DNA from: Turnera subulata | Taxonomy: Eukaryota > Streptophyta > Magnoliopsida > Malpighiales > Passifloraceae | DNA: 64,000 nt | Assembly: GCA_028386065.3 (NCBI GenBank) | Contig: JAKUCV010001608.1 | Span: forward strand, 42,060 to 106,059 | Reading direction: 5' to 3' | In this document: piece after piece, positions 21,030 through 31,726 of the stretch | Layout: each line of letters opens with the position of its first letter | How positions within the stretch are numbered: the first letter of the stretch is position 1 | The notes under the pieces: generated by a model | The model's input: the letters and a program-made list of their open reading frames with translations, nothing else | Database searches by the model: none | Told to the model about the DNA's origin: nothing | Made by a program: the position numbers and the translations under genes

Positions 21030-22975
21030 AGCTATTTGGGGAATCATCACTTTTCCTGAAAGATGATGATCTTATAGGCTTCAAAGATGAGCATCAAATG
21101 TTGACCAGATGGTTGACCACTGGAGAAGTGCAAAGAACAACCATTTCAGTGGTGGGGATGGGCGGGTCAAGGAACACCACTCTTATTGCCAAGACTTACA
21201 ATTGTGAAATTGTAAAGCGGCATTTTGAATGCAGTGCTTGGATTACTGTCTCCCATTCCTACTCCATCGAAGACTTGTTTTAGGAGCTTCATCCGTATAT
21301 TTTACGAAGCAGCCAACCAAGCAGTTTCATTGGATTTGATCACATTGAGCTGTAGACAGCTTGTGGAGATGCTTGTGAACTACCTTGAAAGGAGAAGATA
21401 TGTGGTCGTTTTGGATGATGTATGGGATACAGAGCTCTGGAATAACATTAAAGTTGCACTTCCGAATAGCCAGCTCGGTTGCCGGGTCATCATTACAACA
21501 TGGATGGAGAACATTGCAGCAAAGTCTTTTGAAGTTGGAAGTAACATTCATCACATCAAACCATTAGAAGAGAATAAGCTTGGACCTTACTTTGTAGCAA
21601 AGCCTTCCCATGGAATGCCAGGAGATGTCCGCAAGAGCTTGAAGATTTGGCCAAGGATGTTGTTGCAAAGGGCCGAGGCCTTCCACTTGCAGTTGTGTCT
21701 TTGGGTGGTCTCTTCTCTACTAAACGTTCAGAGTTGGAATGGAAGACAACCTACAATAGCCTTAGTTGGGAATTGAGCAATAACAGTATGCTTGAACCTA
21801 TCAAAAGCGTTTTGTTGCTGAGCTACAATGATCTGCCTTACAGATTGAAGCATTGCTTTCTGTACTTTTGTTTATTCCCTGAAGATTATGAAATAGAGAG
21901 GGAAAGACTTGCTAGGTTATGGATGGCAGAGGGATTTATAGAGAATGTCAGAGGATTGACACCAGAAGAAATTGCTGATCGGTAACTTGTGGAATTAATT
22001 CATCGAAGCTTGATTCAAGTCGTGGAAACAGATGTTTACGGGCTACCGAAAGCTTGCAAGATGCATGATATGCTGCGGGAGCTTGCTGTATCAAAATCGG
22101 AGGAAGAGAAATTTTGTGCTTTATATGATGAACGAATAGGATCAATAGCAGAAGAGGGTGTGATACGCCGTCTATCAATCCAATCAAGTTGGGGCGAAAT
22201 TAAACCCTGGGACGCCATAGCACAACTTTGGTCCTTTCATCTCTTTGTCAATGAAGGTATTGATCCAACTATTATAAATAAATTGCTTTCCGGTTTTAAA
22301 CTCTTGAGGGTCTTAGACCTACAGGATGCTCCCATAGAGTTATTTCCTGACCACATCGTCACCATGTTCAACCTGAGTTACTTGAATATGTAGAAAACAC
22401 GGATCAAGAAGTTGCCAGAATCCATTGGAAGAGTGTACAACCTTGAAATTTTAGACATTTCTGAGACTCAGGTTGAGGCTCTTCCAAATGGATTTTTGAA
22501 ACTGAAAAACCTAAAGTACTTGCTATCGAATCGTTGGAACGATGCAACATATTATGACTTCATTTTTGTGGTTGGAACACGGTTTCCTCCAAAATTGAAC
22601 TGTTTAAATAACTTGCATTTTCTTGGCTATGTTGAAGCAAATAGCTTCGTGGTGAAGGAGGTCCGAAGCATGACTCAACTAGTGAGACTCGATATCTCAA
22701 ATATTTTTAAACTCAGATGAAGAGGACCTATGCTTTGCAATACAGAATATGTCTCTTCTTCGCCGGTTATTTGTCAAGGCAGCTAAGGAGGATCAGATCC
22801 TCCGTTTGGATGCATTGAAATCACCACCTCCATTCCTACAAAGGCTCACTTTGGTTGGTAAGTTGGAGAATATTCCATAATGGTTCCAGTCACTTCAAAA
22901 CCTGAGGCACCTGGCCTTGTATTGGTCTGGATTGACAAATGATCCACTTTCACATCTTGAGGCGCTGCCAAATTT
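21030..22975 (+). pseudogene. NLR1 part 2: NB-ARC and LRR of an RPM1-like NLR
   Basis: Homology to NLR2 resumes at SSLFLKDDD-equivalent codons. The nucleotide-binding P-loop reads GMGGSRNTTL instead of GMGGSGKTTL, losing the Gly and the Lys that hold ATP phosphates. An extra T near 21280 shifts the frame after SIEDLF. Kinase-2 (YVVVLDDVWD), RNBS-B (CRVIITT) and GLPL-equivalent codons follow in shifted frames. TAA at 21983-21985 replaces a Tyr codon after EEIADR. MHD (CKMHDMLREL) and the first LRRs follow. TAG at 22391 and TAA near 22878 break the LRRs. Homology fades at about 22975, before the last LRRs. This is a dead paralogue of NLR2. Confidence 0.93.
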
Positions 22976-23616
22976 TATTTTCAGTTGCCTATAAATGTTA
23001 CTGGTGTACAGAATGATAGGATCTCTTGAGTTGGTTTTTAGTTGGGCCTCAGAGTTACACCTTCAGCTCTGCAGATAACATATTTTCAGTGAGTTACTGC
23101 TCTTGAGTATTTGGAATTTGGGATAAGACATTATCTATAAGGAGTTCATAGTCTCTCTGGTTGGGTTGCAGGTGTTTCTTGTTGTAAAAAATAATCTTAC
23201 ATTTTTTTTTCCTTTACGGAGGAAGTTCCTAGGAGTTCATGAAAAATACCAACCAATGGGACAATGCTGTTACTGATAAGCAATTCAATTTGAATAAAAC
23301 TACTTTGTGGGTTCGAGTCTTTTTATTTGTCCACATCATATACTCATTTTTTTTACTTAATTATATACTCTGTGTTTTGTGGCAATCTTGTAGCAGTGGG
23401 ATATACTAGAAATCTATTATCTCTATAGATATATTGGTCTTAAGCTTCACTTTCTTTGCTTCAAAAGGTTCAATTTTATAGTACACATGCAAGTCACTAA
23501 TAAAAGGAGATAGGTGGCTGGGGCATGCCAAATGATTTTGATTGTTGAAGATCTGTCATATATATTAAACGCCAAACTCTTGTAAGATCTGTCATATATG
23601 CATATCTTGTCAGTAG
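22976..23616. other. Intergenic, no gene seen
   Basis: AT-rich sequence between the NLR1 remnant and copia C3. No coding motif is visible. It probably includes the decayed 3' end of NLR1. The phrase GATCTGTCATATAT occurs twice (about 23550 and 23587). Confidence 0.6.
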
Positions 23617-24185
23617 TGTGATCAAGCTGCTGCTAAAATTAGTATTTTTTTTGCTTATTTCTAGAATAATTGCAAGTGTGCAAGTTGTTGTGTGTGTTTT
23701 TTTATTATTGTAATATTTTGCTTTGTTATCAGATCATTCTTGGGAGGCCTCATGTTCAGCAAACCAAAAAGATCAGCATAGTGGATTATGGGTCTCCATG
23801 CTGCACTTGCTGTAAGGGCTAGGGGTATGCTGCTGCAAGTTGCTGCATATATTTGAATGTTGTAATCTGAATTCAATCAAGAGAAAGCGTGTATTTTTCA
23901 CTTCATTGTGTGTCCTCTGACTTGTTCACTAAGTGTTCAAGACAAGAGATTGAGAGTTTAGAAAGAAAATTAATGAAACAGTAACCAGAAAAACCAACTC
24001 TGTGAGTTCTGGAATTTTTCCAGCAAAAATCGATGTTCTAAGTTAAAACATCGATGTTCTAAGACTTCTGCCAACTAGTTCGAAATCCCAGACTCAGCAA
24101 AACATCGATGTTCAAAGTTACATCGATGTTCTTGAAGTTCTGCCAACTAGTTTGAAATTTCAGATTTTTAGAAACAAAACCAATA
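23617..24185 (+). repeat. C3 5' LTR
   Basis: About 569 bp, related to the C2 LTR but quite diverged. The left edge is uncertain, because the first bases of the C2 LTR (TGTTAGATTA) are not present. It ends CCAATA where C2 has CCAACA. Four copies of the AACATCGATGTT motif lie at 24026-24130; two are perfect (24047 and 24101). Confidence 0.75.
24026..24130. repeat. AACATCGATGTT cluster in C3 LTR
   Basis: Perfect palindromes at 24047-24058 and 24101-24112; near copies at 24026-24037 and 24119-24130. The spacer TTCTGCCAACTAGTT also occurs twice. It resembles the spacer in the C1 array read on the minus strand. Confidence 0.9.
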
Positions 24186-24186
24186 A

Positions 24187-24204
24187 TTGGTAGCGGAGCA
24201 GGTT
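24187..24204 (+). promoter_or_regulatory. C3 primer-binding site
   Basis: TTGGTAGCGGAGCAGG directly after the LTR, identical to the C2 site. Confidence 0.75.
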
Positions 24205-24283
24205 CCTTCTTTCAGGCCTATTTGCATTTGCTGAAACCACACCAAATCAACCTCAAACACTGACATAAACACTAAACCACCAA

Positions 24284-25771
24284 ATGAATACCCAACCAGC
24301 AAACAGAACCACCACATCTTTACGCTTACCACCTATTTTTGATGGAGAGAATTACAAGTGTTGGGCTATAAGGATGAAATCTTTCTTTATAGCTAATGGT
24401 TTGTGGTTTTTGATTGAAGAAGGATTTGTAGAGGAAGAAGAGATTGAAGGCATGTCTGTAAACCAATTGAAAACATATAATGAAAGAATGCAGAAGCACA
24501 GTGCTACAATTTCATTTATGTTTTCTCTGGTATCAGAGGAGATCTTTCCTTTGATTGTTGGATCCTCAACAGCCAAAGAAGCTTGGGAAATTTTGGAAAA
24601 GCAGTTTAGGGGTACAGCTGAGACAAGACAAATCAGGATGCAAGTATTGAGAAGAGATTTTGAGATGCTAATGATGTCAGAAACAGAAACTATTTGGGAG
24701 TATGCCTCCAAAGCTCAAGGTATTGTCAACCGAATCAGGCTCTATGGAGAAGTGATTCCTGAAGTCAGGATAGTTGAGAAGATTCTCAATACAGTTACAT
24801 ATAGATTTGAAGCTAAAGTATCGGCCATTGAGGAATCCAAAGACATCACTCAAATGTCAGTGCATGAACTTGTTGGAAAACTAGAAGCTCATGAGCAGAG
24901 GCATATAAGAAGAGTTGAAGCTGGGATTGAAACTATCTTTCAAGCTAAGCAAAAGGGTGCCAGCAACAAGACTGAAATGAAGCAAAAAGGAGACAAAAAA
25001 CAACAAGGAGAAGGCTTAAGTTCACAAGCTGTTTTTCTACCTTGCAAGTTTTGTGGAAAGACAAACCACCTGGAACAAAGGTGCTGGAAAAATAAGAAGT
25101 GTAATTTCTGCCACAAATTCGGACACATTGAATGCTATTGTAGAGCAAAACAGAATGGAGATAATCAGCAACAGATCCATGATCAGACACAACAACAGAA
25201 AGCTCACACTCAGCATCAAGCTAAGCTAGCTGAAGGGAAGCAAGAGGAGTTTATGTTCATGGCAGGTGAGTTTTTTGGAAAGCAAGAAGATGGTGTATGG
25301 TACATTGACAGTGGTTGCACCAGTCACATGATTGGAAATATGAAATGGTTCCTGGATTTGGATAAGTCAGTTTGTGTGGAAGTCAAAACTGCTGAAGGTG
25401 CCATTCTCAAATCTACGGGAAAAGGTACTCTCTCGATGAACTATAATGGAGTTAGTAAATTCATTAAAGATGTTTTGCTAGTTCCTGGATTGATGCACAA
25501 TCTCTTGAGTGTGCCACAAATGACTAAGAAAGAATATTCAGTAATTTTTGAAGATGATTGTTGTGTGATCTCTATGAGAGGCAAGCTTGTTTGCAAAACA
25601 AAGATGATGAACAATGCATTTCCTGTGAACTTGAGCATGCAAAATGAGATAATGAATGAATGTGAAGTTGATGAAAGTAGCATATGGCATAGAAGATATG
25701 GCCATGCTAGCTTGTATTGCTTAAAACTTACTGTACAGAAAGAGTATGTTAGGGACTTGCCAACACTCTAA
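24284..25771 (+). CDS. C3 Gag-protease-integrase N-terminus (495 codons, open)
   Basis: The start ATG opens MNTQPANRTTTSLRLPPIF. The Gag UBN2-type core (YKCWAIRMKSFF ... AKEAWEILEKQF) spans residues about 20-200. Two adjacent CCHC zinc knuckles follow at about 255-290: CKFCGKTNHLEQRC and CNFCHKFGHIECYC. A Q/K-rich linker comes next, then protease (WYIDSGCTSHM, about 345-355) and the GAG_pre-integrase region (IWHRRYGHASLYC). The frame ends at a TAA (25769-25771) where C2 reads through with a Gln codon. Gag and protease therefore look intact, and a Gag-only product is possible in principle. The element is otherwise truncated. Confidence 0.85.
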   Translation: MNTQPANRTTTSLRLPPIFDGENYKCWAIRMKSFFIANGLWFLIEEGFVEEEEIEGMSVNQLKTYNERMQKHSATISFMFSLVSEEIFPLIVGSSTAKEAWEILEKQFRGTAETRQIRMQVLRRDFEMLMMSETETIWEYASKAQGIVNRIRLYGEVIPEVRIVEKILNTVTYRFEAKVSAIEESKDITQMSVHELVGKLEAHEQRHIRRVEAGIETIFQAKQKGASNKTEMKQKGDKKQQGEGLSSQAVFLPCKFCGKTNHLEQRCWKNKKCNFCHKFGHIECYCRAKQNGDNQQQIHDQTQQQKAHTQHQAKLAEGKQEEFMFMAGEFFGKQEDGVWYIDSGCTSHMIGNMKWFLDLDKSVCVEVKTAEGAILKSTGKGTLSMNYNGVSKFIKDVLLVPGLMHNLLSVPQMTKKEYSVIFEDDCCVISMRGKLVCKTKMMNNAFPVNLSMQNEIMNECEVDESSIWHRRYGHASLYCLKLTVQKEYVRDLPTL

Positions 25772-26788
25772 GTTCCTGGAGAAATTTGTGAGCCCTGCCA
25801 ATTGGGAAAGATGCATAGAGAGTCTTTTCCGGTTGCAGCAGAAGGAAAAGCCTCAGAGAGGCTGGAGCTGTTGCACACCGATCTTTGTGGTCCAATGCAC
25901 ACACCATCTTTGAGTGGTAATCTCTATTTCATGTTATTTATTGATGATCTGACTCGGATGACATGGATTTTTCTCTTGAAAAACAAAATGACAATTCCGG
26001 AAGTGTTCAAGAGCATGGCAGAAACTCAATGTAACTGCAGGATAAAGAAGTTGAGATCAGGTAGAGGGGGAGAATACATGTCAAGGATTTTTGAAGACTT
26101 TTGCAACTCAAATGGAATTTTTTATCAATTGACTGTACCATACTCTCCTCAACAGAATAGAGTAGTAGAGAGGAAGAATAGGACAGTGATGGAGATGGCA
26201 AGGAGCATGCTTGCAGAAAAGAAGCTACCCCAAAATTTCTGGGCAGAAGCAACTTATACGGTTGTTTGTCTCATCAACAGGCTGCCAACAAAGTCAGTTG
26301 ATGGGATGACACCTACAGAAGCTTGGTATGGACAGAAACAACTGTGAAGCATCTAAAAGTGTTTGGTTCTCTTTGCTATGTTCATGTTCCTGAAGAAAAG
26401 AGAAGGAAGCTAGACTTTAAAGCTGAAAAGGGGATACTATTGGGTTATAGTAGTCAATCTAAAGGCTATAAGGAGTTCATAGTTGACAATGAGAAGGTGA
26501 CTACAATAAGAGATATCAAAGTCGATGAAGAAGCCTATTAGGATTGGAAAGAGATGAAAGTAATGAAGAACAATCCATGTAACTCAATCGAAGTACAAGA
26601 AGACAGCCTCTAAATGAAGAGGATTATGATTCTGATACACCTTCAACAAAGATTAGACCACTTGCTTAGGTATATGAGAGGTGCAATCTTGTAGAAGCAT
26701 AGGCACACTGTTGTGAAGAGGAAGCAAAGCAAGAGCATTGGAAAAGGGCCATGGAGGAAGAAATAGGCATGATAAACAAGAATGAAAC
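25772..26788 (+). pseudogene. C3 integrase, broken
   Basis: Integrase continues after the stop. 25802-26347 holds LGKMHRESFPVA, ELLHTDLCGPMH, IDDLTRMTW and the VERKNRTVMEMARSML block with the catalytic Glu present (QQNRVVERKNRT). A frameshift near 26340 moves the C-terminus (HLKVFGSLCYVHVPEEKR) to another frame, ending at TAG about 26540. The remaining 250 bp up to the fusion have stops in all frames. Confidence 0.88.
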
Positions 26789-28062
26789 AACTCTAAAGTT
26801 GCCGTTGAAGGAATTGGATCATGCAAGTTAGTCCTGCGTGGTGGCCGAGACCTTCTCCTACATTATGTTCTTTATGCTCCTTCGATTCGTCAAAATATTA
26901 TCTCTGTCAAAATTTTAATAAGTTTAGGTTTCACTTTGTTATTTCATGGCAATTTCATAACGTTGACTTTGTGTTTAACCTTATTCGGTTTTGGTTACAT
27001 GACGGGAGGGTTTTATGTTATGGATTTGCATGATATTTTTATTCATAATAATGCTTGTTTTTCCTTGATTGTTTCTTCGCGTAATTATGACGTTGATACA
27101 AACTTATGGCATGCTAGACTTGGTCATATTTGCCAACAAAGGATTCAAAGGCTAGCAAAACAAGGTTTGCTTCCAAGCATCGAACAAGTGGAATTGTCTA
27201 CTTGTGAATGTTGTCTAGCTGGAAAATCAGCACGAAAAATTTTTGGCAAAGCGACTTGAGCCGAATTTCCTTTGCAATTAGTCCATTCAGACATCTGTGC
27301 GCCTATGAATGTTAAGGCCAGGCACGGAGCATACTATTTCATCACATTTATAGACGACTATACTCGGTATGGTTATGTCTATCTGATTTCCCACAAATCA
27401 GAGGCACTAACATGCTTTCACAACTATATGAACTTAGTGGAAAATCAATTGGATCGAAAAATTAAGGCCATTCGAACTGATCGTGGCTGCGAGTATCTCT
27501 CGGCCTAATTTAAAGGAATTTGTGATGAAAAGGGCATAGTTCATTAGTTGACTATACCTAGCACTCCTAAAAAAAATGGTGTTGCGGAGAGACAGAATAG
27601 AATGCTTCTCGAGATAGTAAGGTCAATGATGGCACAAGCTCAATTGCCAATTACCTTTTGGGGTGATGGCTTATTGACAGCTGCCTATGTACTTAACCAA
27701 GTGCCTACAAATTCAGTTGCAACCACTCCATATGAGTTGTGGATTGGTAGACAGCCCGACTTGAGTGTTCTAAGACCTTGGGATTGTGCTGCTTATACAC
27801 AAGATTCTTCTCATAAACATAGGAAATTGGGCCCAATAGGGAAGAAAAATATCTTTATTAGATACTCTAAAACCTCAAAGGGTTATGTGTTCATAAGCCA
27901 ACAAGATAGTGGGAGTGTAACTGAATTTGAGTCACGCGATGTCACATTCTTAGAGGATGAGTTTCCTAAGAAGGGTCAGGTAGGACAAGACCTATCTTTG
28001 TTTGAGAATGAGGATCAAAGATCACTTCATTCGAGTGGGAGAATTTTAGCAGATGATAAGAA
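26789..28062 (+). pseudogene. C4 part 1: copia protease edge and integrase fragment
   Basis: A different copia family begins at the join. It reads TLKLPLKELDHAS (equivalent to SKVAVERIGSCKL in C5), then the pre-integrase HARLGHICQQRIQRLAKQGL and CECCLAGKS, and the integrase core QLVHSDICAPMNVKARHG, IDDYTRYGYVYL and VAERQNRMLLEIVRSMM. The C-terminus reads ELWIGRQPDLSVLRPW and ends at SSGRILADDK. Stops at about 27257, 27506 and 27547 break it. The C4 reading resumes at about 35676 (SHQQPPSS-equivalent codons), so C5 lies inside C4. Confidence 0.88.
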
Positions 28063-28465
28063 TGCATAGTGCAGGAAACTTACTTCTATTTCCTAACGAT
28101 ACAGCGGAAGCAGGATCGGGAGTTTAACTATATTTACCGATCGAAGGAATTCGTCACGGTTTGCTGGATCGACTTCCGAGTCTCCACAACCTAAACCCTC
28201 ATTTCTGTGCTCTCAATGTTTTCTGTATGTGTCTGCGTTAGGTTTTTCATACATACCATATAACCCGTCAGGTTACTGGTTTATAGGAAGAACGGATAGT
28301 TGCCTAATTGTTGAAAGGATTCCTTCACTTTACTTTACAGCAAAGCAACAATCATCCTGCACCCATTGTGGGTGAACGAATTATGTTGCCTGATTAGTGG
28401 AGGTCCCTACAATCAGTCATGTCCGTGTACCCCATTGTGGGTATATCTATCATTTTATTCCAACA
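28063..28465 (-). repeat. C5 3' LTR
   Basis: 403 bp; on the minus strand it starts TGTTGGAATAAAATG and ends CTATGCA. It is the inverted counterpart of the C4 3' LTR (38186-38588), which has the same length. The adjoining minus-strand sequence TGAGTGGGAGA is the polypurine tract. Confidence 0.88.
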
Positions 28466-28954
28466 TCTCCCACTCACACATAATGGGAGTGCACACATAC
28501 AATAATCATGAGAAACAAATTCTTTGAGAGTCACAGAAATTCATACAGGGAAGTAGATTCTGTGACCAGCATGCTCTGAGAGTAAAATGCTATACATCTG
28601 TTAGGAACATATAGCCTCTCATAAAAATTTAAGTAGATCAGAAAGTACGCAAGCACCCTAGATCATAAATCACATTAGAAATCTGCCGAAGATCTTCCTT
28701 ATTATAATACATTGTATTCACAATTCTAACCATAAGTCATAACTGGTGCACTGGTGAACACAAACTAAAGCGATTTCGGCAATGATCTTCCTCTTCTCAC
28801 GATCCCCTTGACTCAACTTGACTCGCTTTTCTAGATATGTCCCGCTAGACCGAATCAGTATCCATGGCATTTGGCAACACACTAAGATAGCAAACATCAA
28901 GCTGAATCTCAGATACCTGATCGGAGTCCTGAGGGTACACAGTAGAGCCACTAT
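28466..28954 (-). other. C5 3' untranslated region, left piece
   Basis: Non-coding. It matches 37965-38185 in inverted orientation (for example the AAATTTAAGTAGATCAGAAAG stretch). The region continues at 31095 after the CACTA element. Confidence 0.8.
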
Positions 28955-29228
28955 CACTACAACAAAATGCAATATTAGCTACCAATTATTGTGACTAATT
29001 TTAGTACTTGGTAGTTATTGATGTATGTAAAACGACAAAACAAATCCTTAGTCATTATTCTTATTATTATGAAGATTATTATTGACCACTTAATTATCGT
29101 GTCGTTAATGTTTTCTCATTCTAGTCACTAATACCCACATTAAATTAGCTATCCTTTTTTTTTTTAGAAAACAAAGTTAACATATATCTAAGCAGCAACC
29201 TGGCATTTACTTATTCAGCAACTGCTCA

Positions 29229-29259
<31 letters not shown>

Positions 29260-31094
29260 CCTCATTAGTTACCCACTTCGTTCTCTCTTGTCCCTTCTTT
29301 ACTCAATTATAAAGCAAATCTGAACGGAATGTTTGGTTTCTTCCAAATAAACAAATGGTACTTTTTATCTTTTTATTATTCTCTTAGCAGTACACTCAGA
29401 TACATCGTGCAGAACAAACTCTTTTATTTTTCTACTTTACATAAAAGTGTATGCATTTTTATCATACGGGATTGTTATAAGCAATTGTTTCCCTTGCAGT
29501 TTACATGGCGGATTCGAGATTACATGAGTATGGAGCTCTTTCACTAGCCAAGGCAAAGGTTCGGTGCCCTCTGTAATTAACTCTTGTATTTAATTTTAAT
29601 TGGTTTCTTTACTCATTCGGTCCCCCTAGTGTTTGATGAAATGGCTCAATGAAAATTGCTTCCTTCTAGGTTGTGATAAACACTTTTTACATACCACTCC
29701 CTAGACTTCAGGTATACTCTAGACCTTGACCTTGCATGTTGCTTTCTTGCCTTTTGCCAAGCATTTTGGCATTTATGAGTAACAATGACTTTTGTTCCAT
29801 TTTTTTGATAAGATTAGGAGTACAAAATCTCAATATTATCTTCATTTGATAGTAAAGGTTATTGATTTTTCTGTTGGCAAATTTAAAGACGAAGAGTGGT
29901 TGTACGAGACTCAAAATAAGTGGAAAGAAAAACATAATTTATTCAGATGTGCATCCTGTACCAAAGGGATCCTTATATTTTTCCTTTTAGTTTGCATATG
30001 TTTCTTAAAATTAATTATAAATGTGGTATTGGTAACTTTGTTTGCAAAATTATGACAGTGTTTGGAGTCTCACAAGTTAAACTTCATAGACCCGATACAA
30101 TTCCTAATTAATGGGACAAATGCCATTACATCAACTAGTAAAAGCTATAAGGAAATCACTGCCATCGTCATTGGTGGTGTGATTCAAGTGTAGTGAGGAT
30201 TGAATAGGAGTTGAATTTTGGATTTGCATTAGGGCCGGCCTTGTTTTTTTTGCATTTTTTATTGCAAATATGTAAGAGACATATTATATTTTTTCTACAT
30301 CTTTGTGAATTATTTTACATGTATTATATTTAGTTCTCCAACATATGATTGAGCTAATTGTTTTGTTTTTTTTTCCCTGTTTTCCTATTTTGCAGAAGCA
30401 TAAGTAGAAGAGTTCCTAGATGCAACTTACAAAATATTGTCATTACTTTTACTTACATTTAGATTCTTTTGCTATTGTACTTGAAGAAAATTTAGGCAAA
30501 AGTATGTTCCTTTGCCTTGTTAAGAAAATTCTCTGTATTTACTGATGTAACACTTTATTGTTATAATCCAATTATAAACTAGTTTCAGTACTTTATTGTT
30601 AAGTACTGAAACTAGTTTATGTATCTTTTGAAAGAATTGAACAACTGTACTATTACGCCATGGGGATTGAAATTAAGTAGAGATCAATCACTCAAAGTAT
30701 TGGCAACCTGAATAATTGTTATCATTTGAAGTTATTAAGTGTGAATAATTATTTTCTTTTTCTCAAAACAGAGAAAAAAACTATTTTCCCAAATAAACGC
30801 ACTTTCTTGTTTGCAAACTATAATGACTACTTTTATCGTCATTGAAAGTTTAAAATATTTTTAATGACAATATAGGTTTGGTCACTAATAAAAGACTAGT
30901 AACTACTACTTTTGTAAGTGGTGGGTAAAGATATTAATGACTAGTAATTTTATTTAGTCGCTAAACTATTAACGACAAAACCAACAATGACCAAGGTGAC
31001 CAAAATTTTTGTGGTCCTTAATTATTTTTAATGACTATAATTGCCTTTTTAATGATAAGCTTTCTCGTCATTAGAAACTGTTTTTCTTGTAGTG
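28955..31094. mobile_element. CACTA (En/Spm-type) non-autonomous element
   Basis: 2,140 bp. The left end is CACTACAACAAAA, and the right end is the reverse complement of CACTACAAGAAAAA. It is flanked by the 3-bp duplication TAT (28952-28954 and 31095-31097). Both ends carry subterminal repeats around TAGTCACTAAT and TTAGTCGCTAAA types. The inverted C4 arm shows the uninterrupted site, which fixes the boundaries. No transposase is visible. It includes a 28-base poly-C run. Confidence 0.93.
29229..29256. repeat. Poly-C run of 28
   Basis: Twenty-eight consecutive C, an extreme homopolymer inside the CACTA element. Its length may be unreliable in the assembly. Confidence 0.95.
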
Positions 31095-31726
31095 TATTGA
31101 TGCTGAGGGTCTCACACAACAATAAGCGGAGATTAAACTTATGTTAACCCTTTTGGTCGATAATGATGCACACATGGCATGATACATGTGCTACACCATT
31201 TTTTCCTTTTCCGTGGAGCGTATGTCTTTTCCCGTAAGGAATGCTGTACAGATGCTATTTAGACACCTTAAGTGTCCAAACTTGAGTTCCTTGATCTACC
31301 CATTAACTTGAACTCACATCTGGCCCGCAAAGTAGACTAGATGAACATATTTCATCTATGCAATGACCTTTTGTCATTACTTGTTCGACATTTAAGCCAT
31401 TGGCTCTCAAATTATCCATATGATAATTTTACTTAAAACTCGTCTCATCTCAACTTATCACTAAGATAAGGAAGCGGTTATCTGTGTGAGAAGGCCAACC
31501 TCTTGTCTACTTGACATACTTTACGATAAAATAAGTAATTGAGGAATGTACATAACATCCATAAAAAAAAAACACATATATGTATGAAATTCAATTTTAT
31601 TGATAATTAGAAGAACATTAAATAGTTATGTGAACAATGGGAAACAAATAAAATGAAGTATTCAAAACTTATGTAACCCTTGAGACTTAATGTGTTTAAC
31701 AAACACATCTCTAGGTATAGGTTTAG
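31095..31726 (-). other. C5 3' untranslated region, right piece
   Basis: Non-coding. It matches about 37370-37960 of C4 in inverted orientation (AACATAAGTTTAATCTCCGC and neighbouring stretches). Confidence 0.8.

Larger units (their letters stand above)
23617..26788 (+). mobile_element. C3: 5' half of a copia element, same family as C2
   Basis: The 5' LTR, primer site, Gag, protease and integrase of a plus-strand copia element closely related to C2. It stops at 26788 in the RT N-terminal region (EEEIGMINKNET), where the sequence switches to another copia family (C4). RT, RNase H and the 3' LTR are absent. The 5-bp string GAAAC at 26784-26788 belongs to both families at the join. Confidence 0.9.
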
